A DNA stretch of 64,000 bases, taken from the NCBI RefSeq assembly GCF_000013385.1, contig NC_007760.1, positions 2,950,001 through 3,014,000 on the forward strand, in the 5' to 3' direction. Both the position numbers and the translations under genes were made by a program. The notes under the pieces were generated by a model that did no database searches, was not told the origin of the DNA, and worked only from the letters and a program-made list of their open reading frames with translations. This DNA is from Anaeromyxobacter dehalogenans 2CP-C. GTDB lineage: Bacteria; Myxococcota; Myxococcia; Myxococcales; Anaeromyxobacteraceae. Positions 1 to 8,567 of the stretch are shown piece by piece (within the stretch, counting starts at the first letter, position 1; each line of letters starts with the position of its first letter).

Positions 1-325
1 CGAACAGCGCGAGCTTCCCGGCGGCGAGCGCCTCGTCCACCGTGGCGCGGAGCGTCCCGTAGCGCTGGCCGTGCACCTCGGCCCACTCCGCGAACGCGCC
101 CTGCGCCACCAGCTCGGTGAACCGCTCGGCCGTGACGAAGTGGTAGTCCACGCCCTCCCGCTCGGCGCCGCGCGGCGCGCGGGTGGTGGCCGAGATCGAG
201 AACACCGCGTCGGGCGACGCCTCGCGCAGCCGGTGCGCCAGCGTGGTCTTCCCCGCGCCCGAGGGCGCCGAGAGCACCAGCAGCAGGCCCGGGAGGCGCT
301 CCTGCGCGGCCGCGTCACTCGACAT
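1..325 (-). CDS. gmk: Guanylate kinase, N-terminal part (cut by window edge)
   Basis: Guanylate kinase phosphorylates GMP to GDP with ATP in the cytoplasm. The visible ~108 residues show the P-loop SAPSGAGKTT near residue 19, then the ISATTRAPRGAE segment and GVDYHF, which together make the GMP-binding region of the family. The ATG at 325 overlaps the end of yicC by 11 bases, and the yicC-gmk order is a common bacterial arrangement. The remainder, including the lid and C-terminal region, lies beyond the left edge. Identification is firm. Confidence 0.95.
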   Translation of the reverse strand, partial: MSSDAAAQERLPGLLLVLSAPSGAGKTTLAHRLREASPDAVFSISATTRAPRGAEREGVDYHFVTAERFTELVAQGAFAEWAEVHGQRYGTLRATVDEALAAGKLALF

Positions 326-1190
326 TCTGCACCTGCTCGCGCATGCGCTCGATCTCCGCCTTGAGCGCCACCACGATCCCCGCCACCTCGGCGCTCTGCG
401 ACTTCGAGCCGATCGTGTTCACCTCGCGGTGCATCTCCTGGACGAGGAAGTCGAGCTTGCGGCCGGCGGGCTCCGCCGACGCGAGCAGCGCGCGCACCTG
501 GGCGAGGTGGCTGTGCAGCCGCGTGATCTCCTCCGCCACGTCGGTCCGGTCGGCGAAGAGCGCCACCTCCTGCGCCAGCCGGCCCGGATCCAGCGCCATC
601 CCCTGCGTGAGCTCGGCGATGCGCTCCTGCAGGCGCGTCCGGTACTGGTCCACCACGCGGGGCGACAGCTCCGCCACGCGGGCCACCATCGCCTCGACCG
701 CGTCGAGCCGGGCGCCGAGATCGCGCGCCAGCGCGGCGCCCTCCCGCGCGCGCATCTCCACCAGCGCGTCGAGCGCGGGGACGAGCGCCGCCCGGGCCGC
801 CGTGCCGGCCGCGGCGACGTCCACGGTGCGCTCCTCCAGCCGGACCACGCCGTCCGCCGACAGCACGTCCGCGAGCGTGATCGCGCCCGGCAGCCCGAGC
901 CGCGCCTGGATCTCGCCGAACGCGCGCGCGTAGGACTCGGCCAGCGCGACGTCCACGCGCGGCGCCAGGCCGCCGCCGGCCGTGGCGCGCCGCACCGCGA
1001 CCTCCACGCCGCCGCGCGCCAGCCGCTCCTTCACCGCCTTGGCGATCTCGTGCTCGAGCGCGGCGAGCTCGCGGGGGAGGCGGACCTTCACCTCGCAGTA
1101 CTTGTGGTTGACGGAGCGGACCTCGACGTCCACCTCCTCGCCCGAGGCGGCGCCGTGGCCCGCCCCGAACCCCGTCATGCTGCGGATCAT
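315..1190 (-). CDS. yicC: YicC/YloC family endoribonuclease
   Basis: This 291-residue protein has the typical family length. It opens with the invariant family start MIRSMTGFG, followed by EVRSVNHKY, and ends with the conserved C-terminal block REVNTIGSKSQS. Family members are cytoplasmic endoribonucleases, with small-RNA-related functions reported in E. coli. The stop overlaps gmk, so the two genes are probably co-transcribed. The upstream gap of about 90 bases to the zinc-protein gene is short enough for one transcript. Family identity is certain; the in vivo RNA target cannot be read from sequence. Confidence 0.93.
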   Translation of the reverse strand: MIRSMTGFGAGHGAASGEEVDVEVRSVNHKYCEVKVRLPRELAALEHEIAKAVKERLARGGVEVAVRRATAGGGLAPRVDVALAESYARAFGEIQARLGLPGAITLADVLSADGVVRLEERTVDVAAAGTAARAALVPALDALVEMRAREGAALARDLGARLDAVEAMVARVAELSPRVVDQYRTRLQERIAELTQGMALDPGRLAQEVALFADRTDVAEEITRLHSHLAQVRALLASAEPAGRKLDFLVQEMHREVNTIGSKSQSAEVAGIVVALKAEIERMREQVQNVE

Positions 1191-1281
1191 CGGCGACTCC
1201 CGGGGGTTGGACGCATCGGCCCGGGACCGTAGTCCCCGGCCCGGGGGGCGTCAAGGCAGCCGCGGCCGGGCCGCCCCCGGC

Positions 1282-1452
1282 TCAAGGGAGCGGGCGCGCC
1301 TCGTCGAGGAGCATCACCGGGATGTCGTCCTCGATGCGGAACGCGAGGCGGCAGCGGTTGCAGCGGATCTCGTGATCCGCCTCGCGGAACTCCAGCTCGC
1401 CCTTGCACTTCGGGCAGGCCAGGATGTCCTTCAGCTCGGGCGACAGCGCCAT
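1282..1452 (-). CDS. YcaR/Trm112-like zinc-binding small protein
   Basis: This small protein (56 residues) has two CxxC pairs, ACPKCKG at residues 12-18 and RCNRCR at 30-35, spaced as in the Trm112p/UPF0434 (YcaR) fold. The C-terminal segment IEDDIPVMLLDEA is the family signature. The ATG at 1452 is preceded by a purine-rich GGAGGAA element. E. coli ycaR lies between lpxK and kdsB, so a location inside an LPS gene run is a recurring context; a role in lipopolysaccharide synthesis has not been shown. Family members either activate methyltransferases or have no known role. Confidence 0.85.
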   Translation of the reverse strand: MALSPELKDILACPKCKGELEFREADHEIRCNRCRLAFRIEDDIPVMLLDEARPLP

Positions 1453-1473
1453 GCGTGTTCCTCCGCGCGGAGC

Positions 1474-2637
1474 TTAGTCCGCGCCGCGGGCCGGCGGCAA
1501 GGCGAGCACCTGCGCGAGGAAGCGCTCCACCGCCTCGCCGCGCGCCGCCTCGGTGAACAGCGTCGCCATCCGCTCGCGCGCGGCCGCGCCGAGCGCGCGG
1601 GCCCGCGCCGGCGCCCCGAGCAGCTCGATCAGCGCGGCGGCGAGCGCGGGGACCTCGCCCTCCGGCGCGAGCAGCCCGGTGGTCCCGTCCACGATCGCCT
1701 CGGCGGGCGCGCCGAAGCGGTAGGCGACGCCGGGCCGGCCCGCGGCCATGCCCTCCAGGAGCGCGCGGCAGGTCCCGTCGTTGCCCTCCGCCAGCAGCAC
1801 GTTCGCGTCGAACGTCCGGTACGCCGCGGCCAGCTCCGGGCCGGTGCGGTAGCCCGCGAACACGACCTGGCGCTGCAGCCCGCGGTGCGCCACGCGCACC
1901 CGGATCGCCTCCTCGCCCTCCCCGCGCCCGACGATCACCAGGCGCGCCTCGGGCAGCCGGTCGGCGACGATCCGGAACGCGTCCACGAGCTCCTCGTGGC
2001 GGCGGCCCGGCTTGATGCGCGAGACGATGCCGGCCACCGGCGCGCCGGCCTCGATCCCGAGCGCCGCGCGCAGGTCCGGCCCGTCGGGCCGGAACGCCTC
2101 CGCGTCCACCGCGCCCCGCGTCGCGAGCACCCGCTGCTCGGGGACGCCGAAGCGCTCCACCAGCGCGCGCGCGTGGGCCTCGCACACCGCGACGAGCCCG
2201 TCGCTGGCCCGGTGCTGCAGCCGCTGGAGCGGGTCGGTGCGGAGCGAGCGGGACGAGTGGATGGTGCGGACCACCCGCCGCCCGCCGCGGCGGCGCACGG
2301 CCAGGAGCGCGAGCGCGTGGTCGTGGGAGAAGTTCGCGTGGAGCACGTCGAACTCGCGCGCCGCGGCGGCCAGGCGGCGCACGTCGCGCAGGTAGGCGAT
2401 CGGGCCGGACCTGGTGGAGAGCGCCAGGTCCTCGCGCGGCGGGAACCCCCGCGCGCGGAGCGCCTCGCGCAGGTTCCCCTCCCGCACCGCGTCCACGGCG
2501 ACCTCCACGCGGTGCCCGCGGGCGCGCAGCTCGCGCGCCACCGAGGCCATGGGCTCGGCGGGGCCGGTCCACCACGCGGACGAGAGCAGCTCGAGCACGC
2601 GCATCGGGGCCCCGCTCGCGCGCACCGGCGCGCTCAT
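1474..2637 (-). CDS. Glycosyltransferase family 4 (GT-B fold)
   Basis: The protein is 387 residues with a GT-B layout: an N-terminal acceptor domain starting RVLELLSSAWWTGPAEPM, then the donor-binding half with SRIKPGRRHEELVDAF, RLVIVGRGEGEE and a C-terminal loop ending EGMAAGRPGVAYRFGAPAEAI. These are hallmarks of retaining GT4 enzymes that use NDP-sugars. The start ATG at 2637 overlaps the stop of the upstream nucleotidyltransferase gene (ATGA), showing translational coupling. The setting among heptose and lipid A genes suggests it adds a core-oligosaccharide sugar. Donor and acceptor cannot be told from sequence. Confidence 0.85.
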   Translation of the reverse strand: MSAPVRASGAPMRVLELLSSAWWTGPAEPMASVARELRARGHRVEVAVDAVREGNLREALRARGFPPREDLALSTRSGPIAYLRDVRRLAAAAREFDVLHANFSHDHALALLAVRRRGGRRVVRTIHSSRSLRTDPLQRLQHRASDGLVAVCEAHARALVERFGVPEQRVLATRGAVDAEAFRPDGPDLRAALGIEAGAPVAGIVSRIKPGRRHEELVDAFRIVADRLPEARLVIVGRGEGEEAIRVRVAHRGLQRQVVFAGYRTGPELAAAYRTFDANVLLAEGNDGTCRALLEGMAAGRPGVAYRFGAPAEAIVDGTTGLLAPEGEVPALAAALIELLGAPARARALGAAARERMATLFTEAARGEAVERFLAQVLALPPARGAD

Positions 2638-3125
2638 CCCTTCCGCGTGGCGTCGAGCTTCGCGATGAGCTCGGTGGTGGAGTGGTCCTTCGGGTCGCCC
2701 GCCACCGCCACCCGGCCGCCGTAGGCGCGCACCTCGGCGGCCTCGGGGATCGTGTCGGGCGTGTAGTCGGTCCCCTTCACCTGCACGTCGGGCCGCAGCG
2801 CCCGGATGACCGGGACGACGTCCTTCGAGTCGAACAGCACCACGTGGTCCACGCACTCGAGCGCGGCCACGATCTCGGCCCGCTCGGCCTCCGGGACCAC
2901 CGGGCGGCCGTCGCCCTTGTTCGCGCGGGTGGAGGCGTCCGAGTTCACCGCCACCACCAGCAGGTCGGCCTCGGCCCGGGCGCCCTCGAGGTAGCGGAGG
3001 TGGCCGACGTGGAACAGGTCGAACACGCCGTTCGCGAGCGCCACGGTGCGCCCGGCGGCGGTGGCGCGGGCGCGCACCGCGGGCAGGTCCTCGAGCGCGA
3101 CGCGCTTGCGGGAGAGGCGGCTCAC
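2634..3125 (-). CDS. hldC: D-glycero-beta-D-manno-heptose 1-phosphate adenylyltransferase
   Basis: This 163-residue cytidylyltransferase-like protein has ANGVFDLFHVGHLRYL with the HxGH nucleotide-binding motif, VNSDASTRANKGDGRP, and the QVKGTDYTPDTIPE block typical of the RfaE C-terminal domain. It activates heptose 1-phosphate to ADP-heptose for the LPS inner core. The GTG at 3125 overlaps the kinase stop by 4 bases (GTGA). In E. coli both activities are in one HldE protein; here they are separate genes, as in several other Gram-negative bacteria. Confidence 0.92.
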   Translation of the reverse strand: MSRLSRKRVALEDLPAVRARATAAGRTVALANGVFDLFHVGHLRYLEGARAEADLLVVAVNSDASTRANKGDGRPVVPEAERAEIVAALECVDHVVLFDSKDVVPVIRALRPDVQVKGTDYTPDTIPEAAEVRAYGGRVAVAGDPKDHSTTELIAKLDATRKG

Positions 3126-4132
3126 GGCCGGAGCAGCTCCGCCTGGAGCTCCTCGCGCGAGACGGTGGCGGTGCCCGGCTTCTGCACCACCAGCGAGCCG
3201 GCCACGTTCGCGAGCCGGGCCGCCGCGACGGGGTCTCCCCCGGCGGCGAGGCCCGCGCTGAACGTCGCCGCGACGGTGTCCCCGGCGCCCGTCACGTCCA
3301 CCGCGTCCTGGCTGCCGTGCGCCGCCACGTGGACCGGCGGGGCGCCGCGGCGGAACACCGACATGCCGTTCCGGCCCCGCGTCACCAGCAGCACGTCGCA
3401 GTCCACGCGCTTCAGCAGCACCCGCGCGGCCTTCTCCAGCCCGCCGGGCTGCGCCAGCGAGACGCCGGAGGCGGCCTCCAGCTCGACCTCGTTCGGCTTC
3501 ACCATGGTGAGGCCGGTGAACGCGCGCAGGTTGTAGCGGGAGTCCACGCACACCGGGACGCCGCCGCGCTTCAGCACGCGGAGCGCCTCGATGGCGGCCG
3601 GCCCCAGCACCCCGGAGCCGTAGTCGCTCGCCAGCACGGTCCCGGCGCGGCGCCCGGCCCGCTCCAGCTCCTTGACCAGCCGCCGCTCGGCGGTGGCCGG
3701 GAGCGGCGCGCGCGGCGCGCGGTCCAGGCGAATCATCTGCTGGCGCCGGGTGGAGCGCCCGCCCGCCAGGATGCGGGTCTTGGCCTCGGTCTCGCGGCCT
3801 GGCACCCGCTGGATGCCGCTCACGTCCACGCCCAGGCCGGTGAGCTCCTGGACGAGCGCGCTGCCCACGGCGTCGTCGCCCACCACGCCGACCGCGCGCA
3901 CCTTCACGCCGAGCGCGGCCAGGTTCGCGGCGGCGTTGCCCGCCCCGCCCGCCTTCAGCTCGGAGGACTCGTAGCGGACGATGAGCACCGGCGCCTCGCG
4001 GCTGATCCGCTCGGTCTCGCCGTACACGTACTCGTCGGCCACGAAGTCGCCCACCACCACGACCTCGCGCTCCGGGAAGCGGGGCAGGAGGCTGGCGAGC
4101 GAGGGCAGCTCGGGTTCCCTGGGGCGGCGCAC
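3122..4132 (-). CDS. hldA: D-glycero-beta-D-manno-heptose-7-phosphate kinase
   Basis: This 336-residue PfkB/ribokinase-family kinase has the early glycine signature LKAGGAGNAAANLAALG and the C-terminal DVTGAGDTVAATFSAGL with the catalytic Asp. VVVGDFVADEYVYGETERIS near residue 25 matches the RfaE N-terminal domain. It phosphorylates heptose 7-phosphate at C1 before adenylylation by the downstream overlapping gene. A 114-base gap separates it from the acyltransferase gene upstream, so an internal promoter is possible. gmhA, gmhB and the epimerase are not in the window. Confidence 0.93.
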   Translation of the reverse strand: MRRPREPELPSLASLLPRFPEREVVVVGDFVADEYVYGETERISREAPVLIVRYESSELKAGGAGNAAANLAALGVKVRAVGVVGDDAVGSALVQELTGLGVDVSGIQRVPGRETEAKTRILAGGRSTRRQQMIRLDRAPRAPLPATAERRLVKELERAGRRAGTVLASDYGSGVLGPAAIEALRVLKRGGVPVCVDSRYNLRAFTGLTMVKPNEVELEAASGVSLAQPGGLEKAARVLLKRVDCDVLLVTRGRNGMSVFRRGAPPVHVAAHGSQDAVDVTGAGDTVAATFSAGLAAGGDPVAAARLANVAGSLVVQKPGTATVSREELQAELLRP

Positions 4133-4246
4133 GCGCGTTTCCTACCGCGCGCGGGTTTGGCCCGTCAATCGCGCACCTCGCGCCGCGCCCCTCCGCCCCG
4201 GGTGCCCGCGCGCCCTACACCGCGCGCCGCCCGGCGTCAGGCTGCG

Positions 4247-5134
4247 TCACGCAACCGCGCCCGCGCTCCCCGCCCCCTCGCCGTCCGGCCGCGTCTTCCA
4301 CCGTCGGTGCAGCCAGTACCAGCGATCCGGGTGCAGGCGGACGTACCGCTCCAGCCGGTCGTTCAGGTCCTGCAGGAACGTGAGCACGTCCCGGTCGCGA
4401 TCGCCGGTGTCGGGCGGGTCCACGGGGCCCTCGATGATCACCTTGTGCCGGCCGTCGCCGAGCGGCACCGAGACCGCGAACACCACCGCCGCCCCGGTGC
4501 GCATGGCCAGCACCGCCGGCGTGGGCGCGGTGGCCGCGGGCACGCCGAAGAACGTGGGGAACACGGCGCGCCGTCGCGGCTGGTTCTGGTCGATCACGTA
4601 GCCGAGCACGCGGCCCGCCTTGAGCGAGCGGGTGGCGGCCTGGAGCGTCTGCCCGCGCCGGACCACGAGGTCCTCCACCCCGGCCCGCTCGCGCGCCTTG
4701 CGCCAGGCGTCGTTCGCGCCGGACTTGCCCATGGGGCGCGTGATCATGGTGACCGGCACCCCGCGCAGCGTCATGGCGGCGGCGAGCACCTCGAAGTTGC
4801 CGAAGTGCCCGGTGCAGGCGATGACGCCCTTCCCGCGCGCGCGCGCCGCCTCGAAGCGGTCCCAGCCCTCCACCTCGAAGATCCGCTCCAGGTCCGCCGG
4901 CGCCAGCGCCGGCACGCGCAGGAACTCCGGGATCATCTGCCCCAGGTTCCGGTAGGTGGCGCGCGCGATCGCCCGGCGCTCCGCCTCGGGGCGGTCGGGG
5001 AAGGCGAGCCGCAGGTTCTCGAGCACCACGCGCCGCCGGATGCCGAGCGCCCACACCAGCGCGCCCAGGGCGGCGCCGAACGCCATGATCCAGCGGTACG
5101 GGAGGCGGGCGAAGATCCAGCCGAGCAGGCGCAT
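4247..5134 (-). CDS. LpxL/HtrB-type lipid A acyltransferase
   Basis: This 295-residue inner-membrane protein has an N-terminal hydrophobic segment (WIMAFGAALGALVWALGI) and the HX4D/E catalytic motif as GHFGNFE near residue 96. The C-terminal block LHPDRWYWLHRRWKTRP is typical of lysophospholipid/lipid A acyltransferases (LpxL, LpxM). It should transfer a secondary acyl chain to Kdo2-lipid IVA. The ATG at 5134 lies 2 bases after the lpxK stop. Which acyl chain and which position cannot be decided, so no LpxL/LpxM symbol is given. Confidence 0.9.
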   Translation of the reverse strand: MRLLGWIFARLPYRWIMAFGAALGALVWALGIRRRVVLENLRLAFPDRPEAERRAIARATYRNLGQMIPEFLRVPALAPADLERIFEVEGWDRFEAARARGKGVIACTGHFGNFEVLAAAMTLRGVPVTMITRPMGKSGANDAWRKARERAGVEDLVVRRGQTLQAATRSLKAGRVLGYVIDQNQPRRRAVFPTFFGVPAATAPTPAVLAMRTGAAVVFAVSVPLGDGRHKVIIEGPVDPPDTGDRDRDVLTFLQDLNDRLERYVRLHPDRWYWLHRRWKTRPDGEGAGSAGAVA

Positions 5135-5136
5135 GT

Positions 5137-6273
5137 TCAGGCCACCGGGGCGCGCGGCGCCGGTCGGGGTTGGGGGGCCGCGGCGAGCGCCGCGGCGAGC
5201 GCGGCCTCGAGGACGTCGGCGCCGCGCAGGAGCTCCGCGTCCACCCGGACCACGCGCAGCCGGTCCCCCGCCGCCGCGGCCAGCGCGGGATCGAGGCGGA
5301 CCGCGTCCTTCTCGGTGGTGACCACCCAGGCGCAGCCGGAGGCCGCGGCCTCGCGGAGGACCGCGTCCAGCTCGCCCGCGGTGAAGCGGTGGTGGTCCGG
5401 GAAGGCGCGGGCGAGCGCCACCTCGGCGCCGAGCGCCTCGAGCGTGCGCAGGAACCCGGCCGGCCGCGCCAGGCCGGAGAGCGCGGCGACGCGGCGGCCC
5501 CGGAGCGCCTCGAGCGCCCCCGCCTCCCGGAGCGCGCCGTCGAGCAGCGCGGTGGGGGCGTGGCGCGACTCCACCGGCGCGCGCCCGGTCGCGTCGCGGG
5601 CCAGCGCGCGCAGCGCCTCCAGCCGCTCCGGCGCGGCCCGGTCCGCGTGCGAGAGCCAGACCAGCCCCGCGCGGCGGAGCGCGCTCGGCGGCTCGCGGTT
5701 CGGGCCGCGCGGCAGCAGGTGCCCGTTGCCGAACGGGTTCGAGGCGTCGAGCACCACCACGTCGAGATCGCGCGCGAGCGCGCGGTGCTGGAAGCCGTCG
5801 TCGAGCACGAGCGCGTCGGCGCCGAGCGACTCCACCGCGGTGCGGGCCAGCTCGGCGCGCCGCGGCCCGCACAGCACCGCCACGCCGGGGAGGCGGCGCG
5901 CGAGCAGCGCCGGCTCGTCCCCGGCCTCCGCCGCGGGGAGCAGCGCGCCCGCGCCGTCGGACGCGACGCGGGCGTCGGCGCGCGCGGCGCCGTAGCCGCG
6001 CGAGAGGATCGCCACCCGGCGGCCGCGGCCGGCCAGGCGCGCCGCCACCGCCAGCGCGGCGGGCGTCTTGCCGGCCCCGCCCACCGCCAGGTTCCCGATG
6101 GAGACGACCGGCGCGCCGGCCCGGGCGGCCGGCAGGAGGCCGCGGTCGTAGAGCGCGCCCCGGAGCGCCGCCGCCGCGCGGAACGGCGCCTCGGCGAGCA
6201 GCAGCGGCGCGCCCGCCAGCGCCCCCAGGGGCCCGGGCCGCTCGCGCCACCAGATCGCCTCGAGCCCGCTCAT
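5137..6273 (-). CDS. lpxK: Tetraacyldisaccharide 4'-kinase
   Basis: This 378-residue protein has an N-terminal membrane-associated helix region and the LpxK P-loop SIGNLAVGGAGKTP near residue 58. LSRGYG, ALVLDDGFQHRALARDLDVVV and the FPDHHRFTAGELD block are all family signatures. It phosphorylates the 4' position of the lipid A precursor at the inner membrane. The start ATG overlaps the upstream heptosyltransferase stop (ATGA). Several antisense and out-of-frame open stretches cover the same DNA; these motifs select this frame. Confidence 0.95.
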   Translation of the reverse strand: MSGLEAIWWRERPGPLGALAGAPLLLAEAPFRAAAALRGALYDRGLLPAARAGAPVVSIGNLAVGGAGKTPAALAVAARLAGRGRRVAILSRGYGAARADARVASDGAGALLPAAEAGDEPALLARRLPGVAVLCGPRRAELARTAVESLGADALVLDDGFQHRALARDLDVVVLDASNPFGNGHLLPRGPNREPPSALRRAGLVWLSHADRAAPERLEALRALARDATGRAPVESRHAPTALLDGALREAGALEALRGRRVAALSGLARPAGFLRTLEALGAEVALARAFPDHHRFTAGELDAVLREAAASGCAWVVTTEKDAVRLDPALAAAAGDRLRVVRVDAELLRGADVLEAALAAALAAAPQPRPAPRAPVA

Positions 6274-7268
6274 CGCCGCAGCATCTCGCGCGCGCTGGCC
6301 AGCACCGCCTGCGGGGCCAGGTCCGCCAGGCAGCGGTGGTGGCCCTCGGGGCAGTAGTCGCCGCCGTGGTTGGAGCAGGGCGAGCAGGAGAGGCCGAGCG
6401 AGAGCGCGCGCCCGGGCGCCGGGGGCCCCCAGCGCGCCACCGAGGTCGGCCCGAACAGCGCCAGCACCGGCGTGCCCACGGCGGTCGCGAGGTGCACCGG
6501 GCCCGAGTCGCAGGCGATGAGGAGCTGCACGCGCGCGATGGCGGCGGCGAGCGCGTCGAGCGGCAGGAACGACAGGTCGGCCGCGACCTTCGCGCGGGTG
6601 GCGGCGCGGAACGCCGCGAACGCGTCGCGGTCGCCGGGGCCGCCGCACAGCACGATGCGCACGCCCTCGGCGTGCAGCGCGTCGGCGACCGCCGCGAACC
6701 GCTCGGCCGGCCACCGCTTGGTGGCCCAGCGCGCGCCCGGGGCGAGGGCCACCGCCGGCGCCTCGACGCCCTGCAGCGCGTCGGCGGCGAGCGCGCGCGC
6801 CTGCGGCGAGAGCGCGATCTTGAGCGGGCCGGGGCCGCTCACGCCGAGCGACGCCACCGCCTCGCCGTAGAGCTGCGTCTGGTGCGCGCGGACCAGCGGC
6901 GGGTCGGAGCCGAACACCGACAGCAGCGCCCGGAGCGCGGTGCGCCGCTTGAACGCGGTGCGCAGCGGGGCCGCGGCGCGGGCCACCACCGCGCTCCGCA
7001 CCTTGTTCTGGAGGTCGATCACCACGTCGAAGCGCCCGCGCAGCCGGGCCGCCAGCGGCAGCGCGGCGTTCGGGCCCTCCCGCGCCAGCCGGTGCACCGC
7101 GGCGAGCTCGGGCAGCCCCTCCAGCAGCGGCGCGTAGAGCGCGTCGGTGACCCACTCGATCCGCGCGCCGGGGAAGCGCGCGCGGAGCGGCTCCAGCAGG
7201 CTGGTCGCGAGCACCACGTCGCCCATCGCGCTGTAGCGGATGACGAGGATGCTGGACGGATCGCTCAC
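6270..7268 (-). CDS. Glycosyltransferase family 9 (LPS heptosyltransferase)
   Basis: This 332-residue GT9 protein begins ILVIRYSAMGDVVLATSLLEPLRARFP, the standard WaaC/WaaF opening. It has LAPGARWATKRWPAERFAAV and the C-terminal ACDSGPVHLATAVGTPVLALFGPT that binds ADP-heptose. A Cys-rich stretch near the end (SCSPCSNHGGDYCPEGHHRC) resembles the CxxC-containing tail seen in many GT9 proteins. It overlaps both neighbours by 4 bases, within the waaA-lpxK run. Heptosyltransferase I, II or III cannot be distinguished. Confidence 0.9.
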   Translation of the reverse strand: MSDPSSILVIRYSAMGDVVLATSLLEPLRARFPGARIEWVTDALYAPLLEGLPELAAVHRLAREGPNAALPLAARLRGRFDVVIDLQNKVRSAVVARAAAPLRTAFKRRTALRALLSVFGSDPPLVRAHQTQLYGEAVASLGVSGPGPLKIALSPQARALAADALQGVEAPAVALAPGARWATKRWPAERFAAVADALHAEGVRIVLCGGPGDRDAFAAFRAATRAKVAADLSFLPLDALAAAIARVQLLIACDSGPVHLATAVGTPVLALFGPTSVARWGPPAPGRALSLGLSCSPCSNHGGDYCPEGHHRCLADLAPQAVLASAREMLRR

Positions 7269-8554
7269 GCGGCGGCCACCTTCCCGCGCGGCAGGATCGA
7301 CAGCATGTGGTCCACGTTGCGCGCGCTCGCGCCGCGGATGGCGCCGACCGAGCGCCGCGCCAGCACGCCCAGCTCCTGGAGCTGATCGGGGCGGGAGAGC
7401 AGCTCGTCCGCCACCTTGAGCAGCTTCTCGGGCGTGGCGACCTGGATCCCTCCCCTGCCCTGCAGCACCTGGACCGAGTCCTTGAAGTTCTCCATGTGCG
7501 GCCCGAACAGCACCGGCCGGCCCTGCGCGGCCGGCTCGAGCACGTTCTGGCCGCCGCGGGTGACGAAGCTCCCGCCCACGAACACCAGCGTGGCCAGCCC
7601 GTAGGCGGCCGCCAGCTCGCCGATGGTGTCGAGCACGGTGACCTGCGCGTGCCCGGCCGCCGCGCCGCCGCTGCGCAGCCGCACCGAGAGGCCCGCCTCG
7701 GCGGCGAGCGCCATGATGCGCCCGGAGCGCTCCACGTAGCGCGGCGCGACCACGAGCTGCAGCCGCGGGTGGCGCGCCAGCAGCTTGCGGTACGCTTCCA
7801 GGATCAGCTCCTCCTCGCCCTCGTGCGTGGAGCCGGCCATGAACACCGGCGCGCCCGCGTCGAGCCCCATCTCCGCGCGCAGCGCCTCGGCCTTGCCGCC
7901 CTCGGCGGCGTCGAGCACCAGCGCGTCGAACTTGGTGTTGCCCGTCACCCAGACCCGGTCCGGCGCGGCCCCGAGCGCGAGCACGCGCTCGGCCTCCTCG
8001 TCGGACCGCATCAGGAAGCAGTCGATGCGGCGCAGCGGGTTGCCGACGGCGAGGAACAGCGCGCGGTAGCGCGAGAGGTTCTCCGGGTTGAAGCGGCCGT
8101 TCGTGAGCGCGATGCGCACGCCCGCCTTGTGGGCGGAGCGGATCAGGTTCGGCCAGATCTCGGTGTACTCGAGCACGAGCAGGTCCGGCTCGAGCGCCCG
8201 CACCGCCCGGCGGGTCGCGCCGGGGAGGTCGTACGGGGCGTACACCACCACGTCCGCCAGGCCTTCCAGCTTCTTGCGGGCCATGGCGAGGCCGCTGTTC
8301 GTCATGGTGCTGACGATCACGCAGCAGCCCGGCATCCGCGCCTTCAGCTCCGCCATCATGGGCTGGAGCGAGAGGAGGTCGCCGGCGCTCGCCCCGTGCA
8401 GCCAGATGCGCGGGCTGCCGCGGCCCCGGCCCAGCGCGCGCTTGTAGAGCCCGAGCCGCTGGGGGATCCCGTGGCGCAGCTTGGGATGCGTGAGCAGGAA
8501 CGGCAGCCCGATCACGAACAGCAGGTAGGTGGCGATGGCGTAGACGAGGTGCAC
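7265..8554 (-). CDS. waaA: 3-deoxy-D-manno-octulosonic acid (Kdo) transferase
   Basis: This 429-residue GT30 enzyme has an N-terminal membrane anchor (LVYAIATYLLFVIGLPFLL), RIWLHGASAGD near residue 50-59, VTGNTKFDAL, AGSTHEGEEELIL and GGSFVTRGGQNVLEPAAQG. It transfers CMP-Kdo to lipid IVA. In the family the WxHxxSxGE motif ends in a Glu proposed as catalytic base; here the codon reads Asp (D59). Length and all other motifs are standard. It is preceded by the PHP-domain gene with a 13-base gap and overlaps the next gene by 4 bases. Confidence 0.93.
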   Translation of the reverse strand: MHLVYAIATYLLFVIGLPFLLTHPKLRHGIPQRLGLYKRALGRGRGSPRIWLHGASAGDLLSLQPMMAELKARMPGCCVIVSTMTNSGLAMARKKLEGLADVVVYAPYDLPGATRRAVRALEPDLLVLEYTEIWPNLIRSAHKAGVRIALTNGRFNPENLSRYRALFLAVGNPLRRIDCFLMRSDEEAERVLALGAAPDRVWVTGNTKFDALVLDAAEGGKAEALRAEMGLDAGAPVFMAGSTHEGEEELILEAYRKLLARHPRLQLVVAPRYVERSGRIMALAAEAGLSVRLRSGGAAAGHAQVTVLDTIGELAAAYGLATLVFVGGSFVTRGGQNVLEPAAQGRPVLFGPHMENFKDSVQVLQGRGGIQVATPEKLLKVADELLSRPDQLQELGVLARRSVGAIRGASARNVDHMLSILPRGKVAAA

Positions 8555-8567
8555 GGCTGGCCGCTTC

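Noticed and set aside
183-1232. Plus-strand open frames over gmk and yicC
   Set aside because: Arg/His/Ala-rich low-complexity translations antisense to clear gmk and yicC genes.
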